In this document: positions 9,191 to 17,020 of the stretch, piece after piece
How the letters are laid out: each line of letters starts with the position of its first letter
How positions within the stretch are numbered: position 1 is the stretch's first letter
NCBI GenBank assembly: GCA_021775455.1
Contig: JAJFHU010000008.1
Coordinates: 1-64,000, forward strand
From: Hyphomicrobiales bacterium
GTDB lineage: Bacteria; Pseudomonadota; Alphaproteobacteria; Rhizobiales; Rhizobiaceae
Direction: 5' to 3'
Length of the DNA stretch: 64,000 nt
The notes under the pieces: generated by a model
The model's database searches: none
The model's input: only the letters and a program-made list of their open reading frames with translations
Told to the model about the DNA's origin: nothing
Translations under genes and position numbers: made by a program

Positions 9191-9457
9191 TCACTCCCGC
9201 CGTGTCACCGCAATCAGCGTTGGGGCGTCGAGTGCCTCGTCCGGTGGACGGTAAGCGATGATGCGGCCGACATCTTCATCCGGTATCTCGAACGGATGGG
9301 CGGGCGTGTGCATTTTTACTTGCAGGCGGTAGTTGAGCCATATGGCGAACATGCCCAATACGATGGTTGGCAGCATCAACGCCCACAGCGCCTGTACGAA
9401 AGGTGAAATCGACTGGTAGGTATCCAGCAGGTCTTGTCCGAAATGGTAGTTTTGCAT
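9191..9457 (-). CDS. Small membrane protein of unknown function
   Basis: An 88-residue protein starting at the ATG that gives MQNYHFGQ, preceded by AAGGAACAAGTA. One hydrophobic stretch, about residues 20-42, is a single membrane span; the C-terminal half is soluble and rich in Pro, Asp and Glu. The upstream 500 bp are repeat-rich, and an extension of the frame into them looks non-coding. No family recognised. Confidence 0.65.
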   Translation of the reverse strand: MQNYHFGQDLLDTYQSISPFVQALWALMLPTIVLGMFAIWLNYRLQVKMHTPAHPFEIPDEDVGRIIAYRPPDEALDAPTLIAVTRRE

Positions 9458-9595
9458 TACTTGTTCCTTTCTCTCGTCTTTATTCGGTTTCCGCCTCGCC
9501 TTCGGCGGGCGTCCGTTCACGCACTTACGTCTCGGCTAGTCGCCTCGTCTTGTGCTGCCACGGAGGGTGTTCCTTTGCTCATGCTGCTTTCTCTC

Positions 9596-9660
9596 CGTCA
9601 TCCTCGGGCCGAGCGGAGCGAGGTTCCGGGGACCCATTCCTTTGGGTTCTCGCCACGACG
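9596..9660. repeat. Degenerate REP-like palindrome
   Basis: The stretch begins with the same CGTCATCCTCGG block that opens the well-formed palindromes to its right, followed by imperfect GC-rich inverted segments. It looks like a decayed or divergent copy of the local palindromic repeat. It sits in the 514-bp gap between the small membrane protein gene and the XRE regulator. Confidence 0.45.
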
Positions 9661-9691
9661 AGGGTGTCTTTGATGTTGATGGGTGAGAGGT

Positions 9692-9722
9692 ATGGATTCC
9701 TGTGCCAAGCACAGGAATGACG
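9692..9722. repeat. REP-like palindrome, copy 1
   Basis: A 31-bp unit whose core is a 9-bp perfect stem, ATTCCTGTG (9696-9704) with CACAGGAAT (9710-9718), and a 5-nt loop CCAAG. It is flanked by ATGG on the left and GACG on the right. It differs at one base from the two copies that bracket the GIY-YIG gene. Such extragenic palindromes are usually genome-wide repeats; genome copy number cannot be seen here. Confidence 0.8.
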
Positions 9723-9749
9723 GGGTGTGTGAGGCACCATCTTTCCTCT

Positions 9750-9831
9750 CGTCATCCTCGGCCACCGAGCCGAGGATCCATGCCACAGGCGATTGAGCCG
9801 TGGATACTCGGGTCAAGCCCGAGCATGACGG
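9750..9831. repeat. Paired REP-like palindromes (REPIN-like doublet)
   Basis: Two hairpins in opposite orientation bounded by CGTCAT on the left and ATGACG on the right. The left stem is ATCCTCGG (9754-9761) with CCGAGGAT (9770-9777). The right stem is CTCGGG (9807-9812) with CCCGAG (9818-9823). The pair resembles the doublet organisation of REPINs. It carries the same GTCAT/ATGAC boundary bases as the neighbouring palindromes. Confidence 0.7.
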
Positions 9832-9909
9832 AGTGCTTATTGCTCCGCATTTCGGAAATCCACACAATCCCACTCCCGAATCTGATTTTTGTGCAATTGA
9901 AAACTAGTA

Positions 9910-9944
9910 TATCCTGAAATGGGATAATCCGAAAGTGGGATTAT
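9910..9944. promoter_or_regulatory. Tandem operator sites upstream of XRE regulator
   Basis: Two inverted repeats with the same spacing: TATCC-N7-GGATA (9910-9926) and ATAATCC-N7-GGATTAT (9924-9944), with centres 16 bp apart. They end 27 bp before the XRE start codon. Tandem ATCC-N7-GGAT half-sites directly ahead of a helix-turn-helix gene suggest autoregulation. Confidence 0.55.
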
Positions 9945-9971
9945 TTGTGATTCTCCAAAGAGTTGGAGTTC

Positions 9972-10211
9972 ATGACTGATTCACTGCATTCTCCCGAATA
10001 CAAGTCGGCAATCCTTATTTTGCGACAAGTCCGCCTGGAAAAGGATTTGACTCAGCAGCAGGTTGCGAAGCGTCTTGGTAAGCCGCAATCATACATCGCG
10101 AAAATCGAGGGTGGTGAACGCCGGATTGATGTTGCCGAATTCGCCAGACTGGCGGAAGTATTGGAAAGTGATCCGGTTGTGCTTTTCAAAAGAATTTTGA
10201 AATCGAAATAG
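9972..10211 (+). CDS. XRE-family transcriptional regulator
   Basis: A 79-residue helix-turn-helix protein. The Cro/C1-type HTH covers about residues 15-70: RLEKDLTQQQVAKRLG (helices 1-2), PQSYIAKIEGGERRID (recognition helix and turn). There is no other domain, so it is a stand-alone repressor-like protein. I use the ATG giving MTDSLHS; a TTG three codons upstream is also open. The tandem operator just upstream suggests it represses itself. It lies in a repeat-rich accessory islet. Confidence 0.85.
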   Translation: MTDSLHSPEYKSAILILRQVRLEKDLTQQQVAKRLGKPQSYIAKIEGGERRIDVAEFARLAEVLESDPVVLFKRILKSK

Positions 10212-10246
10212 CCCTCACACAGGTATGCGCTCGGGAGTTCGAAACT

Positions 10247-10267
10247 GAAAACAGGTTCCCTGTTTTC
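10247..10267. terminator. Hairpin downstream of XRE gene
   Basis: A perfect 8-bp stem GAAAACAG (10247-10254) with CTGTTTTC (10260-10267) and a 5-nt loop, 36 bp after the XRE stop. There is no long U-tract after it, so it may be a weak terminator or another repeat fragment. Confidence 0.5.
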
Positions 10268-10294
10268 TCCAGGCTGTAGCTTGAACGTTTCTCA

Positions 10295-10432
10295 CCCTCC
10301 CCGACCCACACAATTTGGATTAGGGAGACATCTTCACGGCAGATATCATGCCGCTATGGGAGAGGTTTTCTAAGACCCCAGACCTGAACACATCAGGTCA
10401 TGGAGTTACTATACGGAAATTGACGGGGAGGG
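10295..10432. repeat. Structured inverted-repeat element (MITE-like or RNA)
   Basis: A 138-bp block closed by complementary ends: CCCTCCCCG (10295-10303) with CGGGGAGGG (10424-10432), then CAATTT (10311-10316) with AAATTG (10417-10422). Inside are two hairpins, CGGCA/TGCCG (10337-10341, 10349-10353) and the 7-bp GACCTGA/TCAGGTC (10381-10387, 10393-10399). The arrangement is a closed multibranch structure. It occupies most of the 274-bp stretch between the XRE gene and the first GIY-YIG-flanking repeat, and I see no coding potential in it. Confidence 0.65.
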
Positions 10433-10485
10433 GAAGGGGGATTTGAACGCCACATTCGTTTGTAGTTTCGACGCTATCCCTCCTC

Positions 10486-10516
10486 CGTCATTCCTGTGCT
10501 TGTCACAGGAATCCAT
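10486..10516. repeat. Left 31-bp inverted repeat flanking GIY-YIG gene
   Basis: A REP-like palindrome with stem ATTCCTGTG (10490-10498) and CACAGGAAT (10504-10512), loop CTTGT. All 31 bp are the exact reverse complement of 10889-10919, so the two copies form perfect inverted repeats around the nuclease gene. It ends 17 bp before the nuclease start codon and so replaces any ordinary leader. Confidence 0.85.
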
Positions 10517-10533
10517 TCCGCTAATCTATCAAT

Positions 10534-10824
10534 ATGAAACGTGTGGGTTACGTTTATATGCTGGCATCACGAAAGGGCGGCACTCTCTATGTGGGTGTGA
10601 CCTCAGACTTGGCTGCACGTATGGAACAACACAGAGCGGGTAGAGGTTCGGAGTTTACAGCTCGCTACCAGATCACAAGGCTTGTCTGGTTTGAGGAGCA
10701 TGACAGCATTGCCTATGCTATCCAGCGCGAGAAGACGATTAAGAAATGGCCGCGCCAGTGGAATGTTAACGCCATCGAAGCGACCAATCCGGACTGGAAC
10801 GACATTCGCAAGTACTTGTTGTGA
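10534..10824 (+). CDS. Small GIY-YIG nuclease-domain protein
   Basis: A 96-residue single-domain GIY-YIG protein. The two signature strands appear as GYVYMLAS and TLYVGVTSDLAARMEQH, then the conserved Arg (AARMEQH), FTARYQITRLVWFE, and the C-terminal catalytic-Glu helix AIQREKTIKKW, followed by TNPDWND. The family is often mislabelled as a UvrC subunit, but no UvrC domains are present. The gene is bracketed by perfect 31-bp inverted palindromes, with its start 17 bp from the left copy and its stop 64 bp from the right copy. That suggests a functional link between nuclease and repeat. Confidence 0.92.
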   Translation: MKRVGYVYMLASRKGGTLYVGVTSDLAARMEQHRAGRGSEFTARYQITRLVWFEEHDSIAYAIQREKTIKKWPRQWNVNAIEATNPDWNDIRKYLL

Positions 10825-10888
10825 TGCTTGATGAGATTAGAGTAATTCGAAAAGCCGAACCCTCAGAACGAGCGTCACGCCTTCAGGT

Positions 10889-10919
10889 ATGGATTCCTGT
10901 GACAAGCACAGGAATGACG
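10889..10919. repeat. Right 31-bp inverted repeat flanking GIY-YIG gene
   Basis: The stem is ATTCCTGTG (10893-10901) with CACAGGAAT (10907-10915) and loop ACAAG. It is the exact reverse complement of 10486-10516 across 31 bp, and matches the copy at 9692-9722 except for one base. Identity stops abruptly on both sides. It lies 21 bp before the stop codon of the convergent HNH gene. Confidence 0.85.
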
Positions 10920-10940
10920 ATGAGTGTCACATTCTGCGAA

Positions 10941-11684
10941 CTATCCACCATCTTCAGAATCTTCTGTCCAAATTCTACGATGTTCTATCACACCTTTTCT
11001 CAAACTAGACAGGCGCTTCTCCCTAGAATTCTTGGACTTATCGTCAATGTAACTATAAAGAGTAGGATCAAAATGGGGAGACAAACCTGTATGGCAGGTG
11101 TGACACAATGTAATTAGATTTGATGGATCAGTGACACCGCCTTTTGCCCACAATCTGATGTGGTGAACATGGAGTTGAATGTCAACATTGGTATCCGGGG
11201 AACGCCCGCAAATCCTGCATTTGCGCCGATCTCGATTTAATATCTCCATCCTTAGTTTTGGAGTCGGAGCACGCTTGAACGCGTTTTCATTTAATTGTGA
11301 TCTACCAACAAAGCCTAATCTACCCTTTTGATAAGATACCGATTCTTCTAAAAAGCTTGGTAAATTGTCCTCCATGATAATTGCATCCACAAATGCCACA
11401 CCACCTAACCTGAAAAATAGCGCAATTTCACATATGTCGTGGATAGTTGCGTATGGAATTCCAGTTTCTTCAAGGAGTCGAGAAAACTGCCCATAAACTT
11501 TTCGAGGTTTTCGGATCTCTCCCATTGGTTCGTCGGTTGTAAAACTGCACCAGTAGGTTTGAGTGCCGATGGTCGTTTTTCCATCTTTACCAATGAGCTC
11601 GAAATAGTAATACTCTCGGTCCTTTTCGATAATATTGAGATTTACAATTGTCCGATCAATTTCAGTATCAAATAACGGTTCCAT
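10941..11684 (-). CDS. HNH endonuclease-domain protein
   Basis: About 247 residues. The C-terminal third carries an HNH nuclease: RRKCRICGRS (first CxxC), LHVHHIRLWAKGGVTDPSNLITLCHTCH (HH, N and second CxxC zinc pair). The N-terminal 150 residues match nothing I recognise. The start may be the ATG used here or a GTG at 11693 that overlaps the uvrA stop by 4 bp (GTGA), which would couple it to uvrA. The family spans restriction, phage and McrA-like nucleases. Its composition is more AT-rich than uvrA, which suggests acquisition. Confidence 0.85.
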   Translation of the reverse strand: MEPLFDTEIDRTIVNLNIIEKDREYYYFELIGKDGKTTIGTQTYWCSFTTDEPMGEIRKPRKVYGQFSRLLEETGIPYATIHDICEIALFFRLGGVAFVDAIIMEDNLPSFLEESVSYQKGRLGFVGRSQLNENAFKRAPTPKLRMEILNRDRRKCRICGRSPDTNVDIQLHVHHIRLWAKGGVTDPSNLITLCHTCHTGLSPHFDPTLYSYIDDKSKNSREKRLSSLRKGVIEHRRIWTEDSEDGG

Positions 11685-11689
11685 TCCCC

Positions 11690-14623
11690 TCACTCCGCAG
11701 CTTGCGCCTTCCCGGCCTTTTGAGGTCGGCGCTTGAGCAACTTCTTCAAAAAATGCCCGGTGTAGGAACGTTCAATTTCGCACACTTCTTCCGGGGTTCC
11801 GCAGGCAACCAGTTCGCCGCCGCCGTCACCGCCTTCCGGACCAAGATCAAGGATCCAGTCAGCCGTCTTGATGACTTCCAGATTATGCTCGATCACAACA
11901 ACCGTATTGCCGCTGTCGACCAGTTCATGCAGCACTTCAAGCAGTTTTGCCACGTCATGGAAGTGAAGCCCGGTTGTCGGCTCGTCGAGGATATATAGCG
12001 TGCGCCCCGTGGCGCGTTTTGAAAGTTCCTTTGCGAGCTTGACGCGCTGCGCTTCCCCGCCGGAGAGTGTGGTTGCTTGCTGGCCCACATGGATATAGCC
12101 AAGGCCAACCCGTTTCAAAGTCTCCAGCTTGTCGCGAACGGCTGGAACTGCGGCGAAGAATTCAGCGCCTTCCTCGACCGTCATGTCGAGTACATCGGCA
12201 ATCGATTTTTCCTTGAACTGAACTTCCAGCGTCTCGCGGTTATAGCGCTTGCCCTGACAAACATCACAGGTGACGTAAACATCGGGCAGGAAGTGCATCT
12301 CAATCTTGATGACACCGTCACCCTGACAGGCTTCGCAACGCCCGCCCTTGACGTTGAAGGAGAAGCGGCCCGGCGCATAACCCCGTGCCTTTGCTTCCGG
12401 CAGGCCCGCATACCATTCGCGGATCGGCGTGAATGCTCCGGTGTAAGTTGCGGGGTTGGAACGCGGTGTGCGACCAATCGGGCTCTGGTCAATGTCGATG
12501 ACCTTGTCGAGGTGTTCAAATCCCTCAATACGATCATGCGGAGCAGGGGCCGCGCGCGCACTTGAAATTCGCCGTGCGGCTGCCTTGTAGAGCGTTTCGA
12601 TCAAAAGCGTGGATTTGCCGCCGCCCGAAACGCCGGTAACGCAGGTAAAGAGGCCAAGCGGCAGGTCCGCATCAACGTTCTTCAAATTGTTGCCGGTAGC
12701 GCCCTTGATGCGAATGCGGCGTTCTTTTCTGGGCGTTCGCCGTTGCTCGGGCAAGGGAACAGCCTTAACGCCTGTCAGGTATTGACCGGTAAGCGATGCA
12801 GCCTCGCGCATGACTTTTTCCGGTTTCCCCTGAGCGACAATTTCCCCGCCATGAATTCCGGCAGCCGGGCCAATGTCCACAAGATAGTCGGCCGACAGGA
12901 TAGCATCCTCGTCGTGTTCAACCACGATGACTGTATTTCCAAGGTCGCGAAGATGGCGAAGCGTATCGAGCAGGCGGGCATTGTCGCGCTGATGAAGGCC
13001 AATCGAGGGTTCATCCAAGACGTAGAGAACACCCGTCAGGCCAGATCCGATCTGCGAAGCAAGACGAATGCGCTGGCTTTCACCGCCGGAAAGGGTTCCC
13101 GAGTTGCGTGAAAGGGTCAGATACTCAAGGCCGACATCGTTCAGAAAATTGAGGCGCTCGCGAATTTCCTTGAGGATGCGATTGGCAATCTCCAACTGCT
13201 TCTCGTTGAGCGTATCGGGCAGTCTATCAAACCAATCCTTCGCCGCCTTGATGGAGAAGCTTGTAACATCAGAAATATGGATGCCATCCAGTTTGACGGC
13301 CAGCGCTTCCGGCTTCAACCGGTTGCCATTGCAGGCATCACAGGGATTGGCCGACATGAATTTTTCAATATCTTCGCGCACCCACGAAGAATCGGATTCG
13401 CGCCAACGTCTTTCCAGATTGGGGATGACGCCCTCAAAACTCTTTTTCGTTTTGTAGGTACGCAGTCCATCGTCATAGACAAAATCGATTTCCGTCTTGC
13501 CGGTTCCGTGCAGAATGGCATCCCGGGATTCCGGCGCAATGTCACGCCAGCTGTCCGACATCGAAAATCCGTAGTGTTTGGCGAGCGCCTCCAGCGTTTG
13601 GGCGTAGTAGGGCGAAGGCGTGGAAGACTTCGACCAGGGCAGGATTGCACCACCACGGATGGTCAGGCTGTCATCGGGAATAACCATGTCCGGGTCAATG
13701 CCCATTTGAGTGCCAAGGCCGTCGCAGGTGGGGCAGGCGCCAAACGGATTGTTGAACGAGAACAGTCGCGGTTCAATTTCTGAAATTGTAAAACCGGAAA
13801 CGGGACAGGCAAATTTCTCGCTGAATACAATGCGCTCATGGGTTTCATTGAGGGATTTGTTAGCCGATTTTTCTGCGGTTTCTTCCGGCGGTAGTGGTTT
13901 GTCAGCCATTTCCGCAATTGCAAGCCCGTCGGAGAGCTTGAGACAGGTTTCCAGACTGTCCGCCAGACGCGCCTTCATGTCTTCACGCACAACCAGCCGG
14001 TCAACAACCACATCGATATCGTGTTTGTATTTCTTGTCGAGGACAGGGGTGTCGGCAATTTCGTACAATTGGCCGTCAATCTTGACCCGCTGAAAGCCTT
14101 TCTTGATGAGTTCAGCCAGTTCCTTGCGATATTCGCCTTTGCGTCCGCGAACGATAGGCGCCAGAATGTAGAGCCGACTGCCTTCTTCAAGGTCCAACAC
14201 GCGGTCAACCATCTGGCTGACCGTCTGACTTTCAATCGGCAGGCCGGTAGCGGGCGAGTAAGGAATTCCGACACGGGCAAAAAGCAGGCGCATGTAATCG
14301 TAAATTTCAGTGACGGTACCGACCGTCGAGCGCGGATTGCGGCTGGTGGTTTTCTGTTCGATGGATATGGCCGGTGACAAGCCGTCAATCTGGTCGACAT
14401 CAGGCTTTTGCATCATCTCCAGAAATTGACGCGCATAGGCGGACAGGCTTTCCACATAGCGGCGCTGGCCTTCCGCATAAATCGTGTCAAAGGCAAGCGA
14501 CGATTTGCCAGACCCGGACAGCCCGGTAATGACAATGAGCTTGTCTCTCGGCAAATCTACATCAATGTTCTTCAGATTGTGTTCGCGTGCCCCGCGAACG
14601 GAAATCTGCTTCAACTCCGCCAT
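11690..14623 (-). CDS. uvrA: Excinuclease ABC subunit A
   Basis: UvrA is the ATP-dependent damage-recognition subunit of nucleotide excision repair, here 977 residues. It shows two ABC modules: Walker [13 protein letters not shown] near residue 37 and [11 protein letters not shown] around 660, with ABC signatures [13 protein letters not shown] and [13 protein letters not shown]. Zinc-finger cysteines are in [10 protein letters not shown] and in [19 protein letters not shown]; the first finger has CPVSG in place of CxxC. The ATG with AAGG at suitable spacing is preferred over a GTG two codons upstream. A LexA site at 14691-14705 indicates SOS control. Confidence 0.98.
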   Translation of the reverse strand: MAELKQISVRGAREHNLKNIDVDLPRDKLIVITGLSGSGKSSLAFDTIYAEGQRRYVESLSAYARQFLEMMQKPDVDQIDGLSPAISIEQKTTSRNPRSTVGTVTEIYDYMRLLFARVGIPYSPATGLPIESQTVSQMVDRVLDLEEGSRLYILAPIVRGRKGEYRKELAELIKKGFQRVKIDGQLYEIADTPVLDKKYKHDIDVVVDRLVVREDMKARLADSLETCLKLSDGLAIAEMADKPLPPEETAEKSANKSLNETHERIVFSEKFACPVSGFTISEIEPRLFSFNNPFGACPTCDGLGTQMGIDPDMVIPDDSLTIRGGAILPWSKSSTPSPYYAQTLEALAKHYGFSMSDSWRDIAPESRDAILHGTGKTEIDFVYDDGLRTYKTKKSFEGVIPNLERRWRESDSSWVREDIEKFMSANPCDACNGNRLKPEALAVKLDGIHISDVTSFSIKAAKDWFDRLPDTLNEKQLEIANRILKEIRERLNFLNDVGLEYLTLSRNSGTLSGGESQRIRLASQIGSGLTGVLYVLDEPSIGLHQRDNARLLDTLRHLRDLGNTVIVVEHDEDAILSADYLVDIGPAAGIHGGEIVAQGKPEKVMREAASLTGQYLTGVKAVPLPEQRRTPRKERRIRIKGATGNNLKNVDADLPLGLFTCVTGVSGGGKSTLLIETLYKAAARRISSARAAPAPHDRIEGFEHLDKVIDIDQSPIGRTPRSNPATYTGAFTPIREWYAGLPEAKARGYAPGRFSFNVKGGRCEACQGDGVIKIEMHFLPDVYVTCDVCQGKRYNRETLEVQFKEKSIADVLDMTVEEGAEFFAAVPAVRDKLETLKRVGLGYIHVGQQATTLSGGEAQRVKLAKELSKRATGRTLYILDEPTTGLHFHDVAKLLEVLHELVDSGNTVVVIEHNLEVIKTADWILDLGPEGGDGGGELVACGTPEEVCEIERSYTGHFLKKLLKRRPQKAGKAQAAE

Positions 14624-14690
14624 TTTCACCTTCTAAACTGGGGATGTTTCCCGGTGTCACAAGAATCGGCTTGCGTAACTCTCTATATGA

Positions 14691-14705
14691 GAACATAATA
14701 AGAAC
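14691..14705. promoter_or_regulatory. LexA (SOS) box between uvrA and ssb
   Basis: On the minus strand the sequence reads GTTC-TTATTAT-GTTC, an exact match to the alphaproteobacterial LexA consensus GTTC-N7-GTTC. It lies 68 bp upstream of the uvrA ATG and 141 bp upstream of the divergent ssb ATG. It probably controls uvrA and may also affect ssb. Confidence 0.8.
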
Positions 14706-14845
14706 AAACACAAGATTGTTCTGATGATACGATGATGTGTGGAAAGATAAAGCTCGCTGTCGTGTTTGCAAGCTTTATGGGGCACAATGCACGTTAAAAT
14801 TTGCCCTGGCCCGTTGCCGGGGCTTGCCGAAGACAGGAGAGTTTT

Positions 14846-15316
14846 ATGGCGGGTAGCGTAAACAAGGTGATTTTGGTGGGTAATCTGGGAGCTGACCCGG
14901 ATGTGAAACGCACACAAGATGGCAGACCAATTGTAAATTTAAGTGTGGCAACGTCCGATAGCTGGAAAGACAAGAACACCGGTGAAAGGCGGGAAAAGAC
15001 CGAATGGCACCGCGTAGTGATATTTTCTGAAGGTCTTTGTCGGGTTGCAGAATCTTACTTGAAAAAAGGCTCCAAGGTTTACCTTGAAGGTCAATTGCAA
15101 ACCAGAAAATGGCAAGACAAGGACGGGAATGACCGCTATTCAACCGAGGTTGTTTTGCAGGGCTTTAATTCGACCCTCACCATGCTTGATGGCCGCGGCG
15201 ACGGCGGTGGAGCCGGTGCTGTAAGCGGCGGACAATCCGGTGGCGATTTCGGACAGTCCGGTCCGATTGGCGGCGGCCCATCCAGCGGCGATATCGACGA
15301 CGAGATTCCGTTTTGA
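14846..15316 (+). CDS. ssb: Single-stranded DNA-binding protein
   Basis: SSB coats single-stranded DNA in replication, recombination and repair. The 156-residue protein has an N-terminal OB fold ([20 protein letters not shown], then [22 protein letters not shown] and [10 protein letters not shown]), a Gly/Ser-rich linker from about residue 115, and the acidic tip DIDDEIPF that recruits partner proteins. The start is the ATG preceded by AGGAGA; an upstream in-frame extension of 15 codons is unlikely. It is divergent from uvrA with the LexA box between them. Confidence 0.97.
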   Translation: MAGSVNKVILVGNLGADPDVKRTQDGRPIVNLSVATSDSWKDKNTGERREKTEWHRVVIFSEGLCRVAESYLKKGSKVYLEGQLQTRKWQDKDGNDRYSTEVVLQGFNSTLTMLDGRGDGGGAGAVSGGQSGGDFGQSGPIGGGPSSGDIDDEIPF

Positions 15317-15407
15317 GTTGCTAGCGGTCTCTATATCCATGATCGGCTACGGATGAAACCGACCAAACATAAGCGAGCAGGGCAAGCCACCAACAGGCAA
15401 TGTCTTC

Positions 15408-15812
15408 TTATGGGTATTTCTTTCTGGCCGTGGCGGTTCCAAGTTTCTTGCCTTTTGAATCAACAGCGGTTGCTGTCCACTCATAAGTATGAGAGCCATT
15501 TGGCGGGCAGGGACTTTTGTATTTGAATGCTCCAGGCGCAATGGACGATTGACCCGTATATTTTGCTGTTCCGCCGCCATGGTTGTAGCTGGGAACCGCA
15601 AGGTCCTTCATCTTGAACTTTATTTTGGCTGTGCCATCGGGAACTCCTGACAAGGAAAACGTGGGATTGTTCACACGATTGGGCCTTCCGCTCGTGCAGA
15701 GTTTGAGATTCCCCCACTGGAAATTCATTGAAAATGCGCTTGCCGGTGAAGCCGAAGTCAGTACTACAGAAGAGACAAATGTAGCTGCGATTAAAATATT
15801 TTTTGCTTTCAT
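15408..15812 (-). CDS. Secreted PEBP/YbhB-like small protein
   Basis: A 134-residue exported protein with a signal peptide ending near ASPASA (about residue 26). The mature part resembles the phosphatidylethanolamine-binding (YbhB/YbcL) family in a shortened form: PTFSLSGVPDGTAKI near the front and SPCPPNGSHTYEWTATAVD near the end echo the PEBP ligand-site motifs. Two cysteines may form a disulfide. The ligand and role are unknown. It is convergent with ssb and lies 55 bp from the divergent DUF805 frame. Confidence 0.7.
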   Translation of the reverse strand: MKAKNILIAATFVSSVVLTSASPASAFSMNFQWGNLKLCTSGRPNRVNNPTFSLSGVPDGTAKIKFKMKDLAVPSYNHGGGTAKYTGQSSIAPGAFKYKSPCPPNGSHTYEWTATAVDSKGKKLGTATARKKYP

Positions 15813-15867
15813 GGAAACTCTGGAAGTCCTTTTACAAGATTTTGCAGGAAAAATTTAGACGAATAGA

Positions 15868-16311
15868 TTGCTTCGATGTATTAGAATCTGTCAAGGACTT
15901 GGCAGAAAATTATTTGGTTGGATTGCACAATTGGAAAAGCTGAAAAACCTGTTTTCATACTCTGGGCGCATCAAGCGAAAGACTTTCCTGCGTACGATAT
16001 TTTACAGCGGGCTACTTACCTGGGTCGCTGCACTGGCAGATGAGCATCTGGTTGCGCCAAATCTTTGTCTCCTAAACGAAGACTGGATCTGTTATCTGCC
16101 AGGCGAAGTGCGTGACGGCATTACGCTTCACGAGATTGTCGGTGTGCTTTTGATCGTGTTTGTATTAATTCCTGCAATGGTCAAGCGGCTTCATGATCAT
16201 GAAAAATCTGGCTGGTGGGTATTGATCGGCCTGACTGGCGTTGGCCTTCTTCCGCTCCTGTTCTGGTTTTTGACCAAGGGCAAGAAAGTTGTAGATGCAG
16301 AATCAGTGTGA
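15868..16311 (+). CDS. DUF805 inner-membrane protein
   Basis: The sequence matches DUF805 membrane proteins: an N-terminal FSYSGRIKRKTFLRT, two or three central hydrophobic spans (about residues 45-60 and 88-106), the conserved VKRLHDHEKSGWW and a final span GLLPLLFWFL. The start is uncertain because only TTG codons are available; the one at 15931, giving a product that begins just before EKLKNLFSYSG, fits the family better than the first TTG at 15868. The function is unknown. Confidence 0.8.
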   Translation: MLRCIRICQGLGRKLFGWIAQLEKLKNLFSYSGRIKRKTFLRTIFYSGLLTWVAALADEHLVAPNLCLLNEDWICYLPGEVRDGITLHEIVGVLLIVFVLIPAMVKRLHDHEKSGWWVLIGLTGVGLLPLLFWFLTKGKKVVDAESV

Positions 16312-16399
16312 GCGAGTAGCCTTGATTTTGTCACGCTTACAAAGCACTGTAATTTAATCCCAAAGGCCGTCGTCCAACTGATTCCAAAAGGCTGAACTC

Positions 16400-16957
16400 A
16401 TGAACCGTATTTTCCTTGTATTGGCCGTAGTGCTTTCCATGATGGTTTCAGACGCGGCCTATGCCGGTCCCAAGAAAGTGTATTTGGTAAATGGCCTTCT
16501 TTCAAAATTACTTGGATATGGCCTTACCAATTTGAGCAAGAAAATGCCTTATGCCCGCCACTTCAAATTTGCCGGCGGTGTTACCCAGGGTGCCATTAAC
16601 GGCATCATTGCGGATGCAGAAAGAGCTTACAAGAAGGATCCCACTGTTAGAATTTCCCTGGTGGGAATTTCGCAGGGTGCAAACGCAATTACAAAAATTG
16701 CGGCGGAATTGCACAAGAGAGGAGTTCAGGTTCACTATCTGGGTGTAATTGAAGGGGGCTCCCTCTCCCCAATTAATTCCAATGTCCGCAAAGTAGACAA
16801 CTTCATTTGCACCAATGCGAATTGCTCGCGTACACCGCTCAAGATAGCCTCGGGCAACAATGTTACCCAGACAAGAGTCTTCAATCTCGATACCGGGCAT
16901 GTTGATAGCGGCAACCATCCGACCATGCACAACCGGGTCATGCAGCAGGTTAATTGA
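16400..16957 (+). CDS. Exported alpha/beta-hydrolase-like protein
   Basis: A 185-residue protein with a clear signal peptide ending at about residue 22 (DAAYA-GPKK). It contains a lipase-type nucleophile elbow GISQGA about 70 residues into the mature chain, after VYLVNGLLSKLLG, and a late DTGHVDSGNH with a candidate catalytic His. The layout suggests a small periplasmic esterase or lipase, but the family is not one I can name. A bidirectional terminator follows. Confidence 0.7.
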   Translation: MNRIFLVLAVVLSMMVSDAAYAGPKKVYLVNGLLSKLLGYGLTNLSKKMPYARHFKFAGGVTQGAINGIIADAERAYKKDPTVRISLVGISQGANAITKIAAELHKRGVQVHYLGVIEGGSLSPINSNVRKVDNFICTNANCSRTPLKIASGNNVTQTRVFNLDTGHVDSGNHPTMHNRVMQQVN

Positions 16958-16991
16958 CAACGTTAGCAAGCCCAAAAATAGAAATTGAAAG

Positions 16992-17020
16992 AAGCCAGGA
17001 TTAATTCTGGCTTTCCTTTT
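16992..17020. terminator. Bidirectional terminator between hydrolase and CDF genes
   Basis: A stem AAGCCAG (16992-16998) with CTGGCTT (17007-17013) and an 8-nt loop, followed by CCTTTTT on the plus strand. On the minus strand the hairpin is also followed by a pyrimidine tract. It overlaps the last codons of the CDF gene. Confidence 0.75.

Noticed and set aside
10534-10824. UvrC or an excinuclease fragment
   Set aside because: Only the GIY-YIG domain is present with the small-protein C-terminal pattern; UvrBC-interaction, RNase H-like and HhH domains are absent.
12077-12565. Long plus-strand open frames opposite uvrA, and similar ones opposite gyrA and purB
   Set aside because: They mirror codon structure of well-supported genes on the other strand and have no recognisable domains or ribosome-binding sites.
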